Shown here piece by piece: positions 1 to 8,070 of a stretch of DNA of 64,000 nt. How positions within the stretch are numbered: the stretch's first letter is position 1; every line of letters starts with the position of its first letter. The notes beneath the pieces are model-generated. The model worked only from the letters and a program-made list of their open reading frames with translations, was not told the origin of the DNA and ran no database searches. Location of the stretch: the NCBI GenBank assembly GCA_003144275.1, contig NJBF01000004.1, forward strand, positions 1 through 64,000. The letters are read 5' to 3'. The translations under genes and the position numbers were made by a program. The stretch comes from Candidatus Heimdallarchaeota archaeon B3_Heim. Its GTDB lineage: Archaea; Asgardarchaeota; Heimdallarchaeia; Hodarchaeales; Hodarchaeaceae.

Positions 1-7
1 TTATTCG

Positions 8-175
8 CCTTTAAGTGGTAACTAGCAGCATCCTAGTGGGATGTCGATTTTTCCACACGTCCTCCAAGAATTGGGGTACACCAGTTAAAACGACTGCTAG
101 AACAGACCAGTTTTCTTTGGAGACTCGGGGTCTAAAAAAAGAGACGGTCTTTTCTGCTAGTTAACCACTAAGGTA
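8..175 (+). ncRNA. Candidate structured RNA with long closing stem, class unknown
   Basis: The two ends are complementary. Positions 11-28 pair with 154-171 over about 17 bp with one bulge on each side, and the pairing can extend through CCTT (8-11) with AAGG (170-173). Inside are small hairpins: CATCC/GGATG at 29-43, CCTCCAA/TTGGGG at 61-76, and AGACC (104-108) that can pair with GGTCT at 129-133 or 146-150. No open reading frame of note lies here, and a hairpin plus T-run follows at 243-283. I could not match it to SRP RNA, RNase P RNA, tRNA or a TPP riboswitch. The plus strand is preferred only because of the terminator-like signal downstream. Confidence 0.35.
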
Positions 176-242
176 ACTTATTAGATTAAAAATCTTTGTC
201 TCCCTCCCTTCTGTTGCTTGAAAACAAAGCATTCCAGTTGAA

Positions 243-283
243 AAAATTGAGAATCAATTTTCAGCTAGTTTTCTTTTTTTTTT
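243..283 (+). terminator. Hairpin followed by T-rich run
   Basis: AAAATTGA (243-250) and TCAATTTT (254-261) form a perfect 8 bp stem with a 3 base loop. A T-rich stretch at 269-283 follows, interrupted by one C. It would end a plus-strand transcript coming from the structured region at 8-175 or from outside the window. Confidence 0.45.
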
Positions 284-353
284 ATTAATTCATTCGTTAT
301 TCTTGTTTTTACGTTGATACTCGCTTTCTGACTTTTCCCTGTCCTCAAGCGGG

Positions 354-365
354 ATATAATTATAT
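354..365 (+). promoter_or_regulatory. TATA-like element upstream of the glycosyltransferase gene
   Basis: ATATAATTATAT is a good archaeal TATA box. With the usual spacing of about 25 bases, transcription would start near 385. That is downstream of the first possible ATG at 370 and just ahead of the ATG at 406, so it decides the start choice for the gene. Confidence 0.45.
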
Positions 366-405
366 CGAGATGTATCCTATTTCAGATAACGTTGGGTGCA
401 TAAAG

Positions 406-1662
406 ATGGCTGATACACGTCTCTCTACTCTCCAAAATAAGATAGCCTTGTATAAAACGGAATTATTTGTTATTCTGTTTGCGGCCATCCCGACCAGCCT
501 ATTTATTGTATTCGCATGGATTAAAAGTGACTTTCTAGTTCTGGATCATAGTTATTGGATAGGAATAGTTGCTTACAATCTTGTATTATTTTATGGTATC
601 TGGCTTGCAAAATCTAAGAAAACAATCAAGTTATCTGAAGGAATACTTTACGTAGGGATAGCTATCACCCTTATTCTTTATACTGCCTTTAGGGGAATCA
701 TTTTTTCGGGGGATATAACCCAAGGTGTTATAACTGGTGCACGTATGTTGTGGGAGGGAAAAAATCCCTATGTTGTAGCTGAGGTGCCTCATGCTCAACC
801 GTATCCTCTCCCTTTAAGGTATGATGCGACTTATGCATACTTACCTGTCGATTTATTATCATATGCGTTATTTCTTGGAGGATTGAACTTTTTTTCCTCA
901 TTTATTGCTGGAACTGATATTCCTGTCTTTCTTCCTGGGTTTAATGAGATGGGAATTCTTGTCACTAATCTTGCTTTGATGTGTGTTTCAATTTATCTAC
1001 TAAAAGAAATCCTTGAAATTCGATGGAAGCAAGCAACAGTACTTGGGACATTTTTGTTTTTGATACTCATTTGGAACAATGTGTGTCTAGCACAGACATT
1101 TTTTATTGCAGGTTGGTATTTCCATAAGCGAGATCAAACAAATTTGGTAATATTCTTCTGGTCGTTGAGTATGCTTTCAAAATACTTTGCGGGTATCTTT
1201 ATAGTCGCATATATTGTTGAATATCTCAGAAAGCAAGAATATGTGGAAGTACTTATCAAAAGTGCTATCGCTGGTGTACTAAGCATAATTGTAAGTCTCC
1301 CCTTTGGTATTCTAGATGTTTTAAACTCAACAGTCTTTTTTTACAATACAGAAGAACGATTATTAGATGGATCTTTTGGTGGGTCAATATTTTCTGAACT
1401 AATATTATTCCTTAAGTTACAGGATATAATATGGCTATTCACTTTGATAGGATTCTGTATTATCTTAATTATTGCAATATCTTTGAAGGATCTCTATCAA
1501 AGACTAGTTATTACCAGCTGTTTAGCACTATTCGTCATCACAGGTATTTCTGCACAATTTCTCTCCTTTATTATGTTGATACTGATAATAGCAGGCCAGA
1601 TTCGTCTATTTGAAGGACAGAAACAATACTCAAGTTCCGAAATAACTAATCCTGCCGTCTAA
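406..1662 (+). CDS. Polytopic membrane protein, GT-C-type glycosyltransferase-like (GT87/DUF2029-like)
   Basis: The product is a 418-residue integral membrane protein with about nine to ten hydrophobic helices. An early extracytoplasmic loop carries the pattern WEGKNPY followed about 30 residues later by YAYLPVD. This resembles the first loop of lipid-linked mannosyltransferases of the GT87/DUF2029 group, where a motif of this kind follows TM1-2. A later SMLSKYFAGIF segment is also typical of these proteins. By analogy it would move a sugar from a polyprenyl-phosphate donor to an extracytoplasmic acceptor. The ATG at 370 is in frame too and would give 430 residues, but the TATA box at 354-365 lies too close to it. 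The ATG at 406 has GGGTG about 8 bases upstream. The downstream neighbour is convergent, so the gene is probably transcribed alone. Substrate is unknown. Confidence 0.65.
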   Translation: MADTRLSTLQNKIALYKTELFVILFAAIPTSLFIVFAWIKSDFLVLDHSYWIGIVAYNLVLFYGIWLAKSKKTIKLSEGILYVGIAITLILYTAFRGIIFSGDITQGVITGARMLWEGKNPYVVAEVPHAQPYPLPLRYDATYAYLPVDLLSYALFLGGLNFFSSFIAGTDIPVFLPGFNEMGILVTNLALMCVSIYLLKEILEIRWKQATVLGTFLFLILIWNNVCLAQTFFIAGWYFHKRDQTNLVIFFWSLSMLSKYFAGIFIVAYIVEYLRKQEYVEVLIKSAIAGVLSIIVSLPFGILDVLNSTVFFYNTEERLLDGSFGGSIFSELILFLKLQDIIWLFTLIGFCIILIIAISLKDLYQRLVITSCLALFVITGISAQFLSFIMLILIIAGQIRLFEGQKQYSSSEITNPAV

Positions 1663-1674
1663 TGAGGAAAAAGA

Positions 1675-2952
1675 TCATAATTCTGGGATAATCTTCTGTA
1701 AGTATTCAACCAATTCATTGACTGGTAGATCAGAAATACTCACCTTACCTGTTCTTCCAAGCGATTTTCCCTTTTTGTGCCGATTAATTACCTCTAGCTT
1801 TATTAATCCGATTTTATGTAATTCTTGTAGATAAACCCAAAATTGGGTCTGTTTTCTAGGACTTACTCCTGTATTCTGACAAGTTTTTTCATATTTTCGC
1901 TTAACATCCCCAGTAAAAGCATACATTGTGTCATTTTGTCGTTTTAGGATGCTAGTAATCGAAAATAAAACAATTTTTTGATGCAAGGGGAGATCGGTAA
2001 TCAGACTCTGCTTGATAGGAAAACTACTTACTTGCGCTTTCCTAACGTGTTCAAAAAGAATTTCTTTAGAATGTTCACTATCAGCAACCTTAGCAGCTCT
2101 CCATAAAAGTTCAAGTGCATACCGTGCATCTCCAGAAGTGTGTGCAATGATAGCTATTTCTTTTAATATCTCATTTGAGTAGGTAGACAAATTTAATCCA
2201 TTTTTTGCTCTAGCAAGCAGAATATCGTAAAGCTGTGTTGCATTATATGGATGAAATATTATCATTCGCTTACTCAGAGAGGAGTAGAGGGCAGAATCAA
2301 GATAAGTGTACAGCTGACGACTCCGAGTGATGAGAATTAATGAGAGAGGGGAATTGTTCTCGTGCAAATATCCTTCATTATTTCGTATCAGCGCATAGAG
2401 GATATCTTGACCTTGTGCTTTAGAAACTAAATAGTCAATTTCATCAAGACAGAGAAGGAGTTTTTGGTTCCGTTCCTTCATGATTGAACACATATAAGTA
2501 AGAAGTTCTGCCGCGCTAAATCCTCGTACGGGGAATGCTGGTACTAATTGACGAAGAATTGTGGTGAAAAGAATACTCCAAGATCTCTGTCGACGACAAT
2601 TAAGATAAAAAAATAGGATTTGAGCAATATCTTCCCCTTGTTTTTCACGACAATACTGTTCTAGAGTACTCCCAAATTGCTTGACAATCGTGGTTTTTCC
2701 CAGCCCAACAGATCCCTGAATTATAACATGTGTTCCCAAAGCGGTTGGTTTTCTATTAATTATTGGTTTAAAGTGTTGTACAAGAGTTTTGAGCTCAGTT
2801 TCCCTATGTAGAAGACATTCAGGAATAAAAGATGGTTCAAAGACTTCCTCATTTTGAAAAATTTGAGAAGAATGTTTTAAACTTTCAAACAATTTATAAT
2901 TTGAGTCAGTCACTGAAAATTGTTCCTGTAAAATGAAAGTGAATCGATACAA
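1675..2952 (-). CDS. Orc1/Cdc6-type AAA+ ATPase
   Basis: This is an archaeal replication-initiator family protein of 425 residues, a normal length. The AAA+ core shows Walker A GSVGLGKTT (80-88), Walker B ending in D170-E171, a sensor 1 region around ILITR (206-210) and a sensor 2 GDAR motif (274-277). A C-terminal winged-helix segment (about 330-425) follows, as in Orc1/Cdc6 proteins that bind origin recognition boxes and load MCM. The longest frame begins with TTG at 2952 and has no convincing ribosome site. A GTG at codon 14 (2913) has AGGAA upstream and could be the real start. I saw no repeated origin-box motif in the 513 bases upstream, so it may be a secondary Orc1/Cdc6 paralogue and not an origin-linked one. 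Its stop lies 12 bases from the convergent glycosyltransferase stop. Confidence 0.85.
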   Translation of the reverse strand: MYRFTFILQEQFSVTDSNYKLFESLKHSSQIFQNEEVFEPSFIPECLLHRETELKTLVQHFKPIINRKPTALGTHVIIQGSVGLGKTTIVKQFGSTLEQYCREKQGEDIAQILFFYLNCRRQRSWSILFTTILRQLVPAFPVRGFSAAELLTYMCSIMKERNQKLLLCLDEIDYLVSKAQGQDILYALIRNNEGYLHENNSPLSLILITRSRQLYTYLDSALYSSLSKRMIIFHPYNATQLYDILLARAKNGLNLSTYSNEILKEIAIIAHTSGDARYALELLWRAAKVADSEHSKEILFEHVRKAQVSSFPIKQSLITDLPLHQKIVLFSITSILKRQNDTMYAFTGDVKRKYEKTCQNTGVSPRKQTQFWVYLQELHKIGLIKLEVINRHKKGKSLGRTGKVSISDLPVNELVEYLQKIIPEL

Positions 2953-3113
2953 ACCGAAATATTACATTTGATATTCGAGACCTTAATCTAATTACTGAGG
3001 AAGCTGAAAAATTGGGACTTAATATACCTCCTAAGTGTTCTATCAAATTCAGCTCGTCTATTTTTCTTAATAAAACATTACAAATCGCTTTAAACAGATT
3101 TCTCGTTCTGTAG
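2943..3113 (+). pseudogene. Possible gene remnant without start codon
   Basis: A plus-strand frame of about 56 codons is open between a TGA at 2940-2942 and a TAG at 3111-3113. Its conceptual product reads protein-like (for example FDIRDLNLITEEAEKLGL) but has no ATG or GTG, and it overlaps the very start of the Orc1/Cdc6 gene on the other strand. It could be a decayed gene end or chance. I do not recognise it. Confidence 0.2.
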
Positions 3114-3244
3114 AGGTAATGTGATTAAAAAAAGGGCAGAATTTTAAAATATCTCGTCATTAAAAGGCATAATTTTGTCAGAAATCCTGTGATATCAGAG
3201 GAAAAACTCATAGTAAAAATATAACTAGCAGACAGATGCTATCT

Positions 3245-3260
3245 TGAGGTATCAACCTCA
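3245..3260 (+). promoter_or_regulatory. Short hairpin in leader upstream of 3280
   Basis: TGAGGT and ACCTCA flank the loop ATCA, giving a perfect 6 bp stem. An A/T-rich TATA-like stretch (AAAAATATAA, about 3215-3223) lies about 25 bases upstream, so the hairpin would sit at the extreme 5' end of the transcript. A second small inverted repeat, TAGCA/TGCTA, lies at 3226-3241. The role is unknown. Confidence 0.25.
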
Positions 3261-3279
3261 TTTACAGAGATAGGTGAAT

Positions 3280-3417
3280 ATGACCCCCGATAATATAAAA
3301 GCTAAGATCTACTCCATTCAATCAAGTTCGGATACATTGAATTTTATTATGCTAGCCCTGCCAAAAATATCAGGTGATATAGCCAATCTTTGTTTTGAAG
3401 ATTACAAACATTCTTAA
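3280..3417 (+). CDS. Small open reading frame, 45 residues, unknown
   Basis: An ATG at 3280 is preceded by AGGTGA at 3272-3277, a good archaeal ribosome site, with a TATA-like element about 60 bases upstream. The predicted 45-residue peptide starts MTPDNIKAKIYSIQSS and ends EDYKHS. It has no clear membrane segment or metal-binding motif. It ends 48 bases before the next gene, so it could be a leader peptide or a small co-transcribed protein. Support comes only from the start signals. Confidence 0.35.
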   Translation: MTPDNIKAKIYSIQSSSDTLNFIMLALPKISGDIANLCFEDYKHS

Positions 3418-3465
3418 GAGGCTAAAAGATACTCTCTCCTCAATTCTATAAAGGAGATAATCTTA

Positions 3466-4167
3466 ATGGCAGAGGTTACAGAAAAAAATAAAACAAAAAA
3501 GAAAAAAGAAAAACAGTATTTAATCGTTCGATCTTATCCTGAAACTCTCTTTTTTTATCCATCAATGATTGTAGGAATAATAATCTTTATTCTTCAATTT
3601 CTTGGTGATGTAGCACCTGGTTCAGAAGTAGCCAACCAATTTGGAACATTTTTCTTCGCAGTTTTTGCGTTTAACTTCCTTATTGTTGCTTTCGACTTTG
3701 GTATTGGGAAAACAGCTCTCATTGCGGCAGGTTTCATCATCTTAATCTTAGCTGTGGTTTTATTGAAGGAGCAACTAGGAGAATTGTTAGAAATTTCTTT
3801 AGCAACTCCAAATATCCATATGTCAACCGATTTCTACCTGTTCTTCGACCTACTGATGATTGCGCACTTCATATTGCTATATATCTATTCGAGGATTGAT
3901 TACTGGCTAATTTCTCCAACAGAAATTTACCATCATCGGGGTATCCTTGGAGATGAGCGACGATTCGGAAATGCTCAACATGCCCATATTGAGAAAACAA
4001 CTCCAGACATTTTCGAGAAAATGTTATTCTTAAGTGGTGATTTATTTATTAAGCCAGAAACTGATCCGCATATCTATCGAGTATCTAATGTCTTCCGTAT
4101 TGACAAAAAGGAAAAAGCCATTCGTGGAATATTGTCCTATGTTCCAGACCAACGTATAGATGTGTAA
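3466..4167 (+). CDS. Membrane protein with C-terminal PH-like (bPH2-type) domain
   Basis: This 233-residue protein begins with a lysine-rich cytoplasmic segment (residues 8-17). Four predicted membrane helices follow at about 33-47, 60-77, 82-100 and 122-141. The C-terminal part (about 145-225) resembles the bacterial PH-like domain seen in YdbS/YdbT proteins: it has the pattern of a strand YWLISPTEIYHHRGILG followed by a basic strand with DERRF. No enzymatic motif is visible. The start ATG has a strong AAAGGAGAT site 8-14 bases upstream. A T-rich run follows the stop. The function of such proteins is poorly known; membrane-stress or export roles have been proposed for bacterial relatives. 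Confidence 0.6.
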   Translation: MAEVTEKNKTKKKKEKQYLIVRSYPETLFFYPSMIVGIIIFILQFLGDVAPGSEVANQFGTFFFAVFAFNFLIVAFDFGIGKTALIAAGFIILILAVVLLKEQLGELLEISLATPNIHMSTDFYLFFDLLMIAHFILLYIYSRIDYWLISPTEIYHHRGILGDERRFGNAQHAHIEKTTPDIFEKMLFLSGDLFIKPETDPHIYRVSNVFRIDKKEKAIRGILSYVPDQRIDV

Positions 4168-4176
4168 TTAAAACTC

Positions 4177-4199
4177 CTTTTTCCCCTTTTTTTTTCTTT
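4177..4199 (+). terminator. T-rich terminator after the PH-like membrane protein gene
   Basis: Two thymine runs, TTTTT and then nine T with further T after one C, lie 10-30 bases after the stop at 4167. This is the usual form of an archaeal terminator. It sits between two convergent genes. Confidence 0.5.
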
Positions 4200-5426
4200 T
4201 CATGAATCCTTTTTTGGTATATTCGCTTTTATTACGGTTCCATCGGGAATGACTTGGTCTGCATCTATTATAACATAGGGTTTTATGACGGAATTTGAGC
4301 CTATCACAGAGTTAGGTCCAATGATAGCTCCAAGTTTGTGATACTTTCTACCCTTAATTTCCTGAGTTGACTCATGCATTTCATCATCCCGTAAAACGTT
4401 CATTGTCGTTACACCTGAGCCGATTGTGACATTTTCTCCTAGTATACTATCCCCTACAAATGATAATCGACCAATTTTCACGTTTGATTGGATTACTGAA
4501 TTTTTCACTTCAACAGAATATCCAATATTAGAGTTCATACCAATACAGCTAAATTCACGGATGAGACTATTGGTACCAATATACACATTTTTCCCTATGA
4601 AACACGGCCCGACGATTTCTGCATTGTGATCAATGGTTACACCCTCTTCAATAAGGGCTAACCCCGAAATATGTGCCGAAGGAGAAATTTTAGCTGATTT
4701 ATGAATACGAGCATAGTCCAGTCCTTTGAATATGTCCTGATTTGCGGCAAGTAAATCCCATCCATAGCCTACATCAATCCATTCATCCTGCCAGACAGAA
4801 GCACAAATACGTCTTTGTTCTTTCAACACACGAGCGAGTGCTTTGGTTAATTTCACTTCTTCGCTTAAGATTTCGAAAAATTCTCCGGGTAGAATAGATG
4901 CTCCCGCAAAAATGTAATTAGTATCATTATCACCTGTAGAAGGATCAGGAGATATCGTTTTAATGAAACCTCGATCATCAATGTTTGCGATCCCAAATTC
5001 TTGTGACTTACCTATGAGTGTGACAGAGATTGCCCCATCAGCCGCGGTATTAATGTAAGAATTGAGTAAATGATGATAAAACTTGGGAGGAGCGACAATA
5101 TCTCCATATGCCAAAAGAAAAGGTTTATCTTTACCAAAATGAGTGGCCGCAGACAGAATCGCACCCTCGATTCCTTGTAAATTTCCCTGGTTAACCGTTT
5201 GGATATTGACTCCTCGGGAGCGATAAGCTTCAATTAGAACGTGCAGTTTTTCTCCTTGGTGCCCAGTAACTACAATGAATTCTTCCACCCCAGTTTCAAT
5301 TAGTCCATCTAAGACATACTCTATCACATGTTTACCATGAAGAAGTAGCATGGTTTTAGGGCAATATTTCGAAAGGGGTAACATTTCCCTTCCACTACCA
5401 CCAGTAAGCACTAATGCCTTCATCAT
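4200..5426 (-). CDS. Sugar-1-phosphate nucleotidyltransferase with left-handed beta-helix domain (GlmU-like)
   Basis: The 408-residue protein has an N-terminal nucleotidyltransferase fold (about 1-235): GGSGREMLPLSKYCPKTML near the start, the metal-site YGDI around residues 107-110 and a DEWIDVGYGWDLLAANQ motif near 215-230. A C-terminal hexapeptide-repeat left-handed beta-helix follows (about 240-400). This matches archaeal enzymes that make UDP-GlcNAc or dTDP/UDP-glucose, some of which also have acetyltransferase activity. Usually the loop reads GGxG(T/E)R; here it reads GSGRE, so the arginine is shifted by one position. The second Met (residue 2) fits the family start better than the first. 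It probably feeds activated sugars to glycan or N-glycan assembly. The exact substrate cannot be read from the sequence. Confidence 0.75.
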   Translation of the reverse strand: MMKALVLTGGSGREMLPLSKYCPKTMLLLHGKHVIEYVLDGLIETGVEEFIVVTGHQGEKLHVLIEAYRSRGVNIQTVNQGNLQGIEGAILSAATHFGKDKPFLLAYGDIVAPPKFYHHLLNSYINTAADGAISVTLIGKSQEFGIANIDDRGFIKTISPDPSTGDNDTNYIFAGASILPGEFFEILSEEVKLTKALARVLKEQRRICASVWQDEWIDVGYGWDLLAANQDIFKGLDYARIHKSAKISPSAHISGLALIEEGVTIDHNAEIVGPCFIGKNVYIGTNSLIREFSCIGMNSNIGYSVEVKNSVIQSNVKIGRLSFVGDSILGENVTIGSGVTTMNVLRDDEMHESTQEIKGRKYHKLGAIIGPNSVIGSNSVIKPYVIIDADQVIPDGTVIKANIPKKDS

Positions 5427-5640
5427 TTAATTTCACAAATCCTTCACAAATTTATAATCAAATTTTTTCTTTTCCAAGCATAAACTCAGACTTTTCAGGA
5501 GTAAATACTTATTCATTTTGAGTGGCGACAGTTCGTTGAATTTAACTAGTATTCCAAATCACTAGGAGCGATGATGTCTTTTACATTTAGATAAATAATT
5601 GTTAAATTAATGTAGTTCCGATTGATAATTAAGATTGTTC

Positions 5641-5650
5641 TTTTTAAACT
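5641..5650 (+). promoter_or_regulatory. TATA-like element upstream of lysyl-tRNA synthetase
   Basis: TTTTTAAACT lies about 55 bases before the ATG at 5700. It would place the transcription start near 5672 and give a leader of about 28 bases. Only the match to the archaeal TATA consensus supports it. Confidence 0.35.
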
Positions 5651-5699
5651 CTTCTCCATCTTCCTCTTTGACTAAAATAGCGAGATGTGGAAGCAATAA

Positions 5700-7349
5700 A
5701 TGAGTGGCCATCCAAAACCAATAATGTTACACTGGGTAGACAAGCTAACAGAAGATTTAATTGCTCATTGGCCAGATAAAAAGGAATTTCACTGCAATTG
5801 TGGTATTTCAGTCTCTGGAAGACAGCATGTCGGACGGTTACGAGGGGAAATCGTACTCACGAATGCGGTTGTAGAAGAGTTGAAGCGCAAAGGAGTTTCT
5901 GCGACACATTATTTGATTTTATATACATCTGATCCGTGGAAAGGAAAAGAAGCGCAATTAAACGCATTTTCAGATCCAAAGGATGCAGAAAAATATATTA
6001 ATTGGCGCTTAGTAGATGTTCCTGATCCCACAGGTAAACATTCTTCGTGGATTGACTATTACTGGAAAGATTTTGGTAACCCATTGCCTAAATTCGGTAA
6101 AGACATTAAAATCATCCGAACACATGAATTCTATCAAACAGAAGAAATGAAAAAAACTATTGTTGCATTAATTCAACAGAAAGAAAAAGTACGAGGAATT
6201 CTTAACAAATATCGAGCAGAAAATCCTTTTCCTGAAAACTGGATTCCTTTTAATCCAATATGTGATAATTGCCACCGAATAGGCACGACTAAAGCGTTAG
6301 AGGTTGATTTGAAAACCTTCAAAGTTCGCTATTCGTGTTCTGAATGTGAGGATGAAGGATGGTCGGATATGAAATTAGGCAAACTAACATGGCGATTGGA
6401 ATGGCTAGCCATATGGTACACCCTGAATATCCATTTTGAACCATATGGAAAGGATCATGCAACACCAGGTGGGTCACGAGATAGTTGTATTGAAGTATTA
6501 GAAACTGTTCTTGAACATCCTGGCCCTTATGGATTTTGGAACGAATGGGTAGGATATTCGGAAGGAAGAACTGACTTTGGTGATATGACGAGTTCAGGAT
6601 TCATAGGGTTTACCCCAACTACATGGTTACAATATGCAGAATCGCATGTATTGCGGTATTTATACTTGAAACCCCCTCCAAAACGTAGAATAGTCCTAGG
6701 ATTGGATAAGCTACCATCTTACATTGCAGAATATGATAAAGCTCAACGAATTTATCATAATATTGAACCGTTTGATGATCCTTCAGAATTACAAACAATT
6801 CTGCGAAGCTATGAGATCGCTCACTTCAATAAGGTTCCAGAGTATATTGGTTTTCAGTTGGATTATAATCAAGCTATCATTTTAGGGCAACTTGTCGAAG
6901 AAGGGGAAAAGGGAACTGAGAAAGCAATTATTAAACTGATTGCTACAGGTATATTAGAAACGAAACCATCACCAGAAGTAAGAGCTCACATTCACTTCCG
7001 TTTAAATCTTGCTCGAAAATGGATAAAAGACTGTGCTCCTCCCCACCTTCAAATAAATATCCCAAGCGAAATACCTAAGGAAATAATAAAGAATATTGAT
7101 CCTGAAACGCGAAAAATTGTCTTAGCATTAGCTAAAACGTTGGAAACGACTTCTTGGACTCAAGAAGAAATAAAAAAGTGTATGATAGAGTTAAAAACTA
7201 AATTCAAACTATCACGCAAACAAATGGCTATATTTTTCGGAATCTTGTATCAGATATTTTTGGGTACCTCCCGAGGGCCAAGATTTGCCCCTTTTATTGC
7301 CGCATTAGAGCAGGAATGGGTCATTGGGCGTCTAACACAGATAAAATAA
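5700..7349 (+). CDS. lysS: Class I lysyl-tRNA synthetase, with atypical KMSKS region
   Basis: The protein should attach lysine to tRNA-Lys in the cytoplasm. Its 549 residues follow the archaeal class I LysRS layout: CGISVSGRQHVGRLRGE near residues 34-50 (HIGH-type motif HVGR at 43-46), a zinc-ribbon-like insertion with C188, C191, C213 and C216, the GKDHATPGGSRD active-site segment, and a C-terminal helical anticodon-binding cage. At the place where KMSSSKGN is expected, the sequence has GDMTSSGFIG (D295-M-T-S-S-G-F301). Both signature lysines are therefore missing, while flanking sequence (FTPTTWLQYAESHVLRYLYL) aligns well with the family. It may be a lineage variant or a paralogue with altered activity. 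The start ATG follows a TATA box at 5641. A membrane protein gene follows after 20 bases, probably in the same transcript. Confidence 0.85.
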   Translation: MSGHPKPIMLHWVDKLTEDLIAHWPDKKEFHCNCGISVSGRQHVGRLRGEIVLTNAVVEELKRKGVSATHYLILYTSDPWKGKEAQLNAFSDPKDAEKYINWRLVDVPDPTGKHSSWIDYYWKDFGNPLPKFGKDIKIIRTHEFYQTEEMKKTIVALIQQKEKVRGILNKYRAENPFPENWIPFNPICDNCHRIGTTKALEVDLKTFKVRYSCSECEDEGWSDMKLGKLTWRLEWLAIWYTLNIHFEPYGKDHATPGGSRDSCIEVLETVLEHPGPYGFWNEWVGYSEGRTDFGDMTSSGFIGFTPTTWLQYAESHVLRYLYLKPPPKRRIVLGLDKLPSYIAEYDKAQRIYHNIEPFDDPSELQTILRSYEIAHFNKVPEYIGFQLDYNQAIILGQLVEEGEKGTEKAIIKLIATGILETKPSPEVRAHIHFRLNLARKWIKDCAPPHLQINIPSEIPKEIIKNIDPETRKIVLALAKTLETTSWTQEEIKKCMIELKTKFKLSRKQMAIFFGILYQIFLGTSRGPRFAPFIAALEQEWVIGRLTQIK

Positions 7350-7369
7350 TAATCAAAAGAGGCTAATAC

Positions 7370-7909
7370 ATGACAGAAGATAACCAGGTTGACATGTCCA
7401 AGTATCAGTTAACCTATCAACCGATAAATGTGCTAAATGTAATCATAGCTCTTCTCATTCCCGCAGTTGTGGGATACTTCACAGTGCTTCTCATAACGAG
7501 TGTTTTTACATTTATATCCAGAGAGTTATGGTCGATACCTGTAGTTTGGCCAGGAATATTATACTATGGAGGACTAATAGGAGGAGTATTCGGAGGAATC
7601 ATAGCTATAGTTGAAGTAGCATTATTTCACCATAAAAACCGTCAAATATCATCTGGAAAAATAATACCTTCTGATCTATATTACATTGGTGTCTTAGCAT
7701 TATTCACCTATGTGCTAGAATTCTTTTCAGAAAGCTTATTACTACAAGTAGTACTTTTTATTTTGGAACTAGGGTTTTTTCTGGTTCTAGGCTGGAACAT
7801 AAGTAAATTATCTCTGGAATCACGTATTAGCGTGAATAAAGAAAACCAGCTTACGACTGGCATAATTCCAGCGAACAAAGCTTCAACGGAGAATACAGAA
7901 ACAGAATAA
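7370..7909 (+). CDS. Hypothetical four-helix membrane protein
   Basis: This 179-residue protein is not recognised. It has four predicted membrane helices at about 22-48, 62-85, 103-118 and 121-142, with a glycine-rich second helix (GGLIGGVFGG). The polar C-terminal tail of about 35 residues is rich in Asn and Thr. It starts 20 bases after the lysyl-tRNA synthetase stop with AGAGG about 8 bases before the ATG, so the two genes are probably co-transcribed. That says little about function, since synthetase genes often have unrelated followers. A T7 run at 7961-7970 after the stop may end the transcript. Confidence 0.6.
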   Translation: MTEDNQVDMSKYQLTYQPINVLNVIIALLIPAVVGYFTVLLITSVFTFISRELWSIPVVWPGILYYGGLIGGVFGGIIAIVEVALFHHKNRQISSGKIIPSDLYYIGVLALFTYVLEFFSESLLLQVVLFILELGFFLVLGWNISKLSLESRISVNKENQLTTGIIPANKASTENTETE

Positions 7910-8070
7910 TCACATTCTAAAGAAAAAATGTAGATAAGGAAACGGTGAAGACAACGAAAGGTTTTTTTCCTAGAAGTACCATTGAATGTAGATTGAATTA
8001 CAGAATTTCGAAGAGGAAAGTTCTTTGATCTTCCTTTATATTATGTAGATGAAGAATGGTTTGAACCTTT

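Noticed and set aside
8..175. SRP RNA, RNase P RNA or TPP riboswitch
   Set aside because: I could not find the conserved cores of these RNAs, such as the SRP tetraloop region, the RNase P conserved boxes or the CTGAGA thi-box; the length is also short for the first two.
2953..3465. Replication origin next to the Orc1/Cdc6 gene
   Set aside because: No repeated origin recognition box or clear unwinding element flanked by repeats could be seen in this gap.
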